Origin: Thermoleophilia bacterium
GTDB taxonomy: Bacteria; Actinomycetota; Thermoleophilia; UBA2241
Direction: 5' to 3'
NCBI GenBank assembly: GCA_016933475.1
Contig: JAFGAW010000031.1
Coordinates: forward strand, 1 to 32,366
Length of the DNA stretch: 32,366 nucleotides
How positions within the stretch are numbered: the stretch's first letter is position 1; each line of letters begins with the position of its first letter. Position numbers and translations under genes: made by a program. The notes beneath the pieces were generated by a model that was given only the letters and a program-made list of their open reading frames with translations, ran no database searches and was not told where the DNA came from. Below, piece after piece: positions 26,234 to 32,366 of this stretch.

Positions 26234-26461
26234 CTAGCAGCGTGGTCGCCGCCCCGGGTGCGGTCGCCGTCGGAAGTGCGCTCGCAGGCCCGGGTCGCCG
26301 TCGCAGGGCCGGTCTCCCTCGGCCTTCGTGTCGAGCAGCCTGAGGACGCCCTGGTCGCCTTGGTCGCCGCGCTCGAAGCCGGAGGCGGCGTAGAAAGCCA
26401 CAGCTTCGGGGTTGTCGGCGAGCACTCAGACCAGCGGGACCCTGCGTCCTCCATCGGTCAG
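26234..26461 (-). pseudogene. GNAT acetyltransferase C-terminal remnant with in-frame TGA
   Basis: Frame reads LTDGGRRVPLV*VLADNPEAVAFYAASGFERGDQG; the LADNPEAVAFY..SGFE motif is typical of a GNAT C-terminus; TGA at 26428-26426 on the minus strand. Confidence 0.5.
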
Positions 26462-26471
26462 CTCTTCCCCG

Positions 26472-27218
26472 TCAGGACAGGAGTGACTCGAGGAGGCGCT
26501 TGCGGCGCTTCCAGTCGGGGACGAGCCGCTCGACGAGCGTCCAGAACTCGCGCCTGTGGTTCGGGTGCACGAGGTGACAGAGCTCGTGGAGGATCACGTA
26601 GTCGATGCACTCGTCAGGGGCGCGGATCAGGTCGAGCCGCAACGACATGTAGCCTCTGGGTGACATGCTGCCCCAGCGCGTGCGCATGTGCTTGAGCCGC
26701 AGCGTGGGCCGGTGGTGGCCGTCTGCGGGCAAGGTCGCCCAGCACACGTCCAGCCTGGCCGGCAGGTGACGGCGAGCGCGGCGCACGTACCACGCGTCCA
26801 AGAGGTCCTTGACGTGCCCCGCCGGGGCATCGGAACGCACCGTGACGCGCAAGGCGTCACCGGCGAGGCGCACGGTCTCGACGTCGCCTCGCTCGACCGC
26901 CAGCCTGTACGACCGCCCGAGATAGAGATGGGTCTCGCCCTCCTCGTAGCGGAGCGGCGGGGTCCGCGCCGCGGACGCCGCGAACTCGCGCTGCTTGCGC
27001 ACGATCCAGTCGGCGCGACCGGCGACCGAGCGCAGCACGTCCGCCTCGCCCGCGCGTCGCGGTGCCCGCACGACGACGCTGCCGTCGCGGTGGACCGTGA
27101 AGCCGAGTGTCCGCCGGTCGGATCTGACCAGCTGGAACGAGATGGTCTCGTCGCCGTGACGGATGGAGTGGGTGACGGTCGCCGCCGGAGCTCTTCGCCG
27201 CACCCTGCGCATCGCCAT
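26472..27218 (-). CDS. YgjP-like metallopeptidase domain protein (M48/DUF45 type)
   Basis: MRTRWGSMSPRGYMSLRLDLIRAPDECIDYVILHELCHLVHPNHRREFW, HExxH-type HELCH. Confidence 0.9.
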   Translation of the reverse strand: MAMRRVRRRAPAATVTHSIRHGDETISFQLVRSDRRTLGFTVHRDGSVVVRAPRRAGEADVLRSVAGRADWIVRKQREFAASAARTPPLRYEEGETHLYLGRSYRLAVERGDVETVRLAGDALRVTVRSDAPAGHVKDLLDAWYVRRARRHLPARLDVCWATLPADGHHRPTLRLKHMRTRWGSMSPRGYMSLRLDLIRAPDECIDYVILHELCHLVHPNHRREFWTLVERLVPDWKRRKRLLESLLS

Positions 27219-27235
27219 GACGCCGGGGGCCGTCG

Positions 27236-28744
27236 TCAGTCGGCAGCGGTCGGGCTGCCGAAGGCGCGCACGCACTCGACGGCGCGCCGCCAGTCGTCGC
27301 GGCGGCGGACGACGTCGGTGGCGGGCCGCGGCTCGAAGCGCCGCGCGGCCCGCCACAGGGCGCCCACCTCGGCCTCGTCCTGCCACAGTCCGACGGCGAG
27401 GCCGGCGAGGTAGGCGGCGCCCAAGGCCGTGGACTCGGGCTGCGCCGCACGCCGCACCGGCACGTCGAGCAGGTCGGCCTGCGCCTGCAGCAGCAGGTCG
27501 GAGCCGCTGGCGCCGCCGTCGGCTCGCACTTCCAGGGGCTTGAGGTGCGAGCCCTCCTCGATGGCCGACACGAGGTCGGCGACCTGGAAGGCGATGCCCT
27601 CGAGCGCGGCGCGGGCGACGTGAGCCGCCGTGGTGCCGCGCGTGATGCCGAAGACCGCGCCCCGCGCCTGCGGGTCCCAGTGCGGGGCACCGAGGCCCGT
27701 GAGCGCGGGGACGAAGCACACGCCGCCGCTTGACTCGACCGACTCGGCCAGGGCCCCGACCTCCTTGGCGCTCGCGATCAGCCCGAGGCCGTCGCGCAGC
27801 CACTGCACGACCGCGCCGCCGACGAAGACCGAGCCCTCGAGCGCGTACGTGCGCCGCCCCGCGCGCTGCAGAGCCACCGTGGTGACGAGCCCGTCCGGCG
27901 CCGCGACCGGGTCGTCCCCCACGTGGAGCAAGAGAAAACAGCCGGTGCCGTACGTCACCTTCGTGAGGCCGGGCCTTGTGCACGCTTGGCCGAACAGGGA
28001 GGCCTGCTGGTCGCCGGCGACGCCGGCGATCGGGATGGCCGCCCCGAACACGCCCGGGTCGGTCTCGGCGATCACGCCGCTGCTGTCGCAGACCTGCGGC
28101 AGCACCTCGCGCGGCAGGCCGAACAACTCGAGCATCCCGTCGTCCCAGTCGCCGTGCGCGATGTGGTAGAGCAGCGTGCGCGAGGCGTTGGTCGCGTCGG
28201 TGAGGTGGCTGCGGCCTCCGGTCAGCTTCCAGATGAGCCAGGAGTCGACCGTGCCGAAGGCGAGCGCGCCCGCTTGCGCCCGGCGCATCCCGTCCGGCAC
28301 CGAGTCGAGGATCCAGCGCAGCTTGGTGGCCGAGAAGTAGGGATCGAAGAGCAACCCCGTGGTGCGTCGCACGAGCGGCTCGAGCCCGGCTTGGCGAAGC
28401 TCGTCACAGGCGTCGGCGGTACGCCGGTCCTGCCAGACGATCGCCGGCGCTGCAGGCTCGCCGGTGGCGCGGTCCCAGACGACGGTCGTCTCGCGCTGGT
28501 TGGTGATGCCGATCGCGGCGATGCGCCCCGGCTCGACGCCGGCCTGTGCCAGCGCCGCCCGTGCCGTGTCGCGCTGCGTCGCCCAGATCTCGTTCGGGTC
28601 CTGCTCGACCCGCCCCGGCTGCGGGTAGTGCTGCGTCAGCTCCTGCTGGGCGGAAGCGACGATCGCGCCCTCGCGGTCGACGAGCACCGCCCGCGAGCTG
28701 GTCGTGCCCTGATCGAGGGCGAGGATGAGGTCGGCTTCACTCAC
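27236..28744 (-). CDS. glpK: Glycerol kinase
   Basis: [70 protein letters not shown] start at 28744. Confidence 0.95.
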   Translation of the reverse strand: MSEADLILALDQGTTSSRAVLVDREGAIVASAQQELTQHYPQPGRVEQDPNEIWATQRDTARAALAQAGVEPGRIAAIGITNQRETTVVWDRATGEPAAPAIVWQDRRTADACDELRQAGLEPLVRRTTGLLFDPYFSATKLRWILDSVPDGMRRAQAGALAFGTVDSWLIWKLTGGRSHLTDATNASRTLLYHIAHGDWDDGMLELFGLPREVLPQVCDSSGVIAETDPGVFGAAIPIAGVAGDQQASLFGQACTRPGLTKVTYGTGCFLLLHVGDDPVAAPDGLVTTVALQRAGRRTYALEGSVFVGGAVVQWLRDGLGLIASAKEVGALAESVESSGGVCFVPALTGLGAPHWDPQARGAVFGITRGTTAAHVARAALEGIAFQVADLVSAIEEGSHLKPLEVRADGGASGSDLLLQAQADLLDVPVRRAAQPESTALGAAYLAGLAVGLWQDEAEVGALWRAARRFEPRPATDVVRRRDDWRRAVECVRAFGSPTAAD

Positions 28745-28942
28745 GGCCGCTATCCTATGCCGCCGGCGAGCCTGCGGGCTATCCGCCGCGGCACGGCCGC
28801 CCCTCGGGTGCGGCCTGACAACCGGGCGGCGATGCTCTCGCGCCGCGCAGACGCTGCGGGAGACGTCGCACCTGCCGCTGACGCTCAGGCGGGACTGCAG
28901 GTATGTCGCCGCCGTTCCCGCGCTGCAGGGTACAGAGTGCGC

Positions 28943-29614
28943 ATGACCATCTACGTCGCCCTGTTGAGAGCCGCGAACGTCGGCGGCCGCACGCTGCCGA
29001 TGGCGGACCTGCGGCGCAGCCTCGAGGGCCTGGGGCTGCGCCATGTGCGGACCTACCGGCAGAGCGGCAACGTCGTGTTCGAGGGGTACGGCCCTGCGAC
29101 AGAAAAGGGTTCCGTCGCCCCGGCAGCGAGGTTCGCCGCGGCGATCGAGGTGCGCATCGAGTGCGATCTCGGCCCGCGCGTGGCCGTGCTCGTGCTGACG
29201 GGCGAGGACATGGCCGAGGCCGTGGCGGCGAACCCGTTCCTCTTGGAGCCCGGCGTCGACCAAGGGTCGCTGCACGCCACGTTCCTGTTCACGCCGTCCG
29301 GCGAGGACGACTTCGGCGAGGCGACGGCGGCGGCCTGAAGCGCGGTCTACGAGGCTGCCCTCCGAGGGCTCCAGCTGCCGGCCGCAGAGGGCGAGCGCGC
29401 GGTCTTCGTCGGCTCGCCACCGCTCGCCGCACCCGTCGTCTACCTCCATCTGCCGTACGGCTACGGTCGCAGCAAGCTGACGAACGCCTTCTTCGAGCGT
29501 AGGCTCGGTACCGGCGCCACGACCAGGAACTGGCGAACGGTGACGGCACTCGCGGCGCTGAGTGCGCCGGGGACTGGCGCGCCGTCCGACGAAGACGACG
29601 GGGGGAGCCCATGA
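28943..29614 (+). pseudogene. DUF1697 protein interrupted by in-frame TGA
   Basis: [46 protein letters not shown]...[20 protein letters not shown]...[42 protein letters not shown]; both halves in the same frame around TGA 29336-29338. Confidence 0.85.
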
Positions 29615-29898
29615 GCGATGAAGTGGTGAGGGTGGAGCGCAACGTCGCCGAGCAGCAGTACGAGGTGTACGTGGACGACCGGCGTGCCGGCCTCGCCGGG
29701 TATCGGGACGAGGACGGCCACCGCGTCCTCACTCACACTGAGGTCGATCCCGAGTTCGGAGGTCGCGGTCTCGCCGGCCGTCTGGCGAAGCGGGCCCTCG
29801 ACGATGCCAGGGAGGAGGGTCTGCGTGTCGTGCCTCGGTGCTCGTACATGGCCAAGTACGTCGAGCGGCACGAGGAGTACGCCGACCTCGTCGAGTAG
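29611..29898 (+). CDS. Small GNAT-like N-acetyltransferase (YjdJ/Acetyltransf_CG type)
   Basis: [90 protein letters not shown] overlap with the DUF1697 frame. Confidence 0.88.
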   Translation: MSDEVVRVERNVAEQQYEVYVDDRRAGLAGYRDEDGHRVLTHTEVDPEFGGRGLAGRLAKRALDDAREEGLRVVPRCSYMAKYVERHEEYADLVE

Positions 29899-29907
29899 AG
29901 CGACGCG

Positions 29908-31374
29908 TCAGCCCGGGGTCTCGCCGCCTGGCTCAACCGTCTCCGGCGACGACGCCGCCCACGAGATCGCCTCGGCGAGGGTCGGGTGCACGGCTCGCGC
30001 GCGCTGCAGGTCGGTGACCGTGGCTCGGGCCTGAACGGCGATCGAGAGCGCGTAGATGAGCTCGCCCGCCGACGGTCCGGCGAGGTGGCCGCCGATGAGC
30101 CGGTCGTCGCCGTCGAAGAGGAGCTTGACGAGTCCTTGCCGCTCGTCGCGGATGATGGCCTGGGCCGTGTACTCGAAGCCGCCGCGGGCGACCTTGTAGG
30201 GGGCGCCGCGCGCGGCGAGCTCCGACTCGAGCAGGCCGGCGCGCGCCACCTCGGGGACGGTGAAGCAGGTCGACGGGATCACCGGGAGCGGGTCGTCGTC
30301 TCGCGGGCCGGCGCCGCGCATGTCGCCCGGGGAGCGCCCGCTGAGGATGGCCTCCGCGACCCGGCGACCCTCGTAGCCGGCCACGGGGGTCAGCTGTGTA
30401 CCCCCCGCCGCGTCGCCGGCGAACCAGACCCGCGGGTTGCTGACGCTGCGCTGGTCGTGGTCCAGGCGCGGGCGGCCGCGGTCGTCGACCTCGACCTCGC
30501 CGGCGGCGAGGTCGAGGTCGACGAGATCCGGCCGCCTTCCGGTGGCGGCGAGGGCGCGCTCCGTCGCGAAAGCCCGCTCGTGGCCCTCACCGTCGACTGC
30601 GACGACGGTGAGCGCGCCCGGTGTGCCGCGCACCTCCCGCACCTCGGCACGGAAACGGACGTCGACGCCGCGGGCGCGCAGGCCGTCGACGACGAACTGG
30701 GCGCACTCTGGGTCGAAGCCCGTCAGCACGTGCCCTCCGCGCACGAGTACGCGCACCTCGGTGCCGAAGGCGGCGTAGATCGCCGCCATCTCCATGGCGA
30801 CGTACCCGCCGCCGACGACGACGAGGGTGACAGGCAGCTCGTCGTAGAACAGGGCGTCGTCGCTCGTGTCCATGAGCTCCCCGCCGGGGATCGACGGGAT
30901 GACGGGGCGTGCGCCGGTGGCGACCAGTATGTGCCCGGCGCGCCGTACGTCACCCGCGATCTCGACGGTGTCCGGTGAGGCGAAGCGCGCCGCGCCGTGC
31001 AGGACCTCGACACCGGCGTCGCGCAGGATACCCTCCTGGTCGCCGGCGTACGTGCGCATCACCTCGGTCTGCCGCTTGCGCGTTCGGTCCCAGTCGAGGT
31101 CCTCCGGGGCCGTCGCGTGACCTGCCGCAAGGCCGGTCGTCGCACGCGTCCCGGGCGGTGCCGTGATGCCCACGATGCCGGAGTCACGGACCTGGTGCAG
31201 CACGCGGCCGGCGGCATAGAGCGCCTTCTTGGGCACGCAGCCGCGCCACAGGCAGGTCCCGCCGGCGACATCGCGTTCGGCGATGACGACCGAGCGGCCG
31301 GCCCGGCCGAGCGCGCGCGCCGCCTGGCTGCCGGCCGTGCCGGCGCCGATCACGATGGTGGGATGCTCACTCAC
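29908..31374 (-). CDS. Pyridine nucleotide-disulfide oxidoreductase (dihydrolipoamide dehydrogenase / mercuric reductase-like)
   Basis: TIVIGAGTAGSQAARALGRAG, GGTCLWRGCVPKKAL redox-active disulfide, VVVGGGYVAMEMA NAD motif, VWFAGDAAGGTQLTPVA. Confidence 0.93.
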   Translation of the reverse strand: MSEHPTIVIGAGTAGSQAARALGRAGRSVVIAERDVAGGTCLWRGCVPKKALYAAGRVLHQVRDSGIVGITAPPGTRATTGLAAGHATAPEDLDWDRTRKRQTEVMRTYAGDQEGILRDAGVEVLHGAARFASPDTVEIAGDVRRAGHILVATGARPVIPSIPGGELMDTSDDALFYDELPVTLVVVGGGYVAMEMAAIYAAFGTEVRVLVRGGHVLTGFDPECAQFVVDGLRARGVDVRFRAEVREVRGTPGALTVVAVDGEGHERAFATERALAATGRRPDLVDLDLAAGEVEVDDRGRPRLDHDQRSVSNPRVWFAGDAAGGTQLTPVAGYEGRRVAEAILSGRSPGDMRGAGPRDDDPLPVIPSTCFTVPEVARAGLLESELAARGAPYKVARGGFEYTAQAIIRDERQGLVKLLFDGDDRLIGGHLAGPSAGELIYALSIAVQARATVTDLQRARAVHPTLAEAISWAASSPETVEPGGETPG

Positions 31375-31651
31375 ATCGGCCTCCTCGGGTCACGCGCTGT
31401 GTACCCGTGGCCGCCGCATCTCAGCGCTGAACCTCGCCATGCGTCGCGCCGGCCGGGGGCTTGGATCGCCCGGCCGCCCGCACCGATGCCGCCTGCGCGG
31501 GGGTGCGCAGGGAGCGGCGCCAAGGTGTCATGCGCCGTGCCCCATCGACGGCGTGCCGGCCTCTACGGCTCTGGCGGCGCGCGCACCGGTGTCGTACGGT
31601 CTGCGGTGACGATGAACGTCCCGCCGGCGGCCGTGTGACGCGAGTCTTCCG

Positions 31652-31668
31652 CGGGGGCTGCGCCCCCG
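31652..31668. terminator. Short GC hairpin upstream of the amidase gene
   Basis: CGGGGGC-TGC-GCCCCCG; location between divergent genes makes a terminator role uncertain. Confidence 0.25.
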
Positions 31669-31713
31669 GGGCTGGGGCCGCAAGTGACGGGCCGAAGACC
31701 GAGAGGAGTAGAA

Positions 31714-32366
31714 ATGATCCGTGAACTCGGTGAGCGGGTCCGCGACGGGCGGGTGTCGGCGGTCGCCCTGGTCGAGCGGGCGCTGGCGCAGATCGAACGC
31801 CACGACGGGGAGATCAACGCGGTCGTGAAGCTGCGCGCGGAGGAGGCGCTCGCGGAGGCGCGCGCCCTCGACGGGCGCGCGCGCCGGGGCGAGCGCCTCG
31901 GCCCACTGGCCGGCGTCCCCTTCCTCGTCAAGGAGACCAGCGACCTCGCCGGGCTCTCGACCACCGAGGGCTCGCTCGTGCTCGCCGACGCACCGCCGGC
32001 GACACGCGACGACATGGTCGTCGCGCGGCTCCGGGCCGCCGGTGCCATCGCCGTCGGCAAGACGAACATCCCCGAGTTCTGCTTCGAGGGCTTCACTGCC
32101 AACCGCCTGTTCGGGGCGACGCACAACCCGTGGGCTCTCGAGTGGTCGCCCGGCGGCTCGAGCGGCGGCTCCGCCGCCGCCATGGCCGCCGGCATGATCG
32201 CGTTCGCCACGGCCACCGACGGCGGCGGCTCGGTGCGCATCCCGGCCGCATACTGCGGCCTCTACGGTCTCAAGCCGACCAACGGCGTCATCGCCCGCGA
32301 TCCCATCCCGGGCTGGATCGACTTCTCCACCCATGGCCCCATGGGGGTAGAGCCCGACGACGTGCG
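31714..32366 (+). CDS. Amidase signature family protein, N-terminal part (runs off window)
   Basis: GPLAGVPFLVKETSDLAGLSTTEGS, VGKTNIPEF, ATHNPWALEWSPGGSSGGSAAAMAAGM, DGGGSVRIPAAYCGLYGLKPT; GAGAGGAG SD. Confidence 0.93.
   Translation, partial: MIRELGERVRDGRVSAVALVERALAQIERHDGEINAVVKLRAEEALAEARALDGRARRGERLGPLAGVPFLVKETSDLAGLSTTEGSLVLADAPPATRDDMVVARLRAAGAIAVGKTNIPEFCFEGFTANRLFGATHNPWALEWSPGGSSGGSAAAMAAGMIAFATATDGGGSVRIPAAYCGLYGLKPTNGVIARDPIPGWIDFSTHGPMGVEPDDV

Noticed and set aside
29336-29338. UGA recoding or selenocysteine as explanation of the in-frame TGAs
   Set aside because: UGA ends most intact genes here (fabZ, fabD, fabG, accA and others) and no SECIS-like element was evident; DUF1697 and GNAT are not known selenoprotein families.
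1-32366. CRISPR array, phage, transposon, toxin-antitoxin, secondary-metabolite or anti-phage defence cluster
   Set aside because: No spaced repeats, transposase/integrase, attachment sites, tRNA, or diagnostic defence or NRPS/PKS motifs were recognised; the fab genes are primary-metabolism FASII members.

Overview
High-GC, densely coding chromosomal window that looks actinobacterial in style (inference from composition, GTG starts and 4-nt gene overlaps). No CRISPR array, rRNA/tRNA gene, transposase, phage or classical defence module was recognised. From left to right: (i) the 3' end of an ECF sigma factor and a zinc-finger anti-sigma, translationally coupled into a type II fatty-acid operon (fabZ-fabH-fabD-fabG-fabF-accD-accA, with no acpP in the usual slot); (ii) an ABC ATPase/permease pair; (iii) a minus-strand group: glutaredoxin/GST-N + DUF302-like fusion, DUF255/thioredoxin protein, aldo/keto reductase; (iv) a TetR-MMPL operon with a recognisable promoter/operator; (v) an ArsR regulator ahead of a 1042-aa FAD + 4Fe-4S + double-CCG oxidoreductase with an unusual Met/Pro tetrad-repeat tail; (vi) an S9 peptidase and many small accessory enzymes (YCII, VOC, YfcE-like phosphodiesterase, flavodoxin, cupin, YgjP-like peptidase, glpK, GNAT, disulfide oxidoreductase, amidase). 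Three small genes between 24.4 and 29.6 kb appear disrupted (one frameshift, two in-frame TGA). Most promising second looks: the Met/Pro tail protein, the sigma/anti-sigma-FASII coupling with a 26-bp tandem duplication at the fabZ/fabH junction, a matched pair of 16-bp hairpins at convergent gene ends, and the cluster of disrupted genes. No complete new system is evident.
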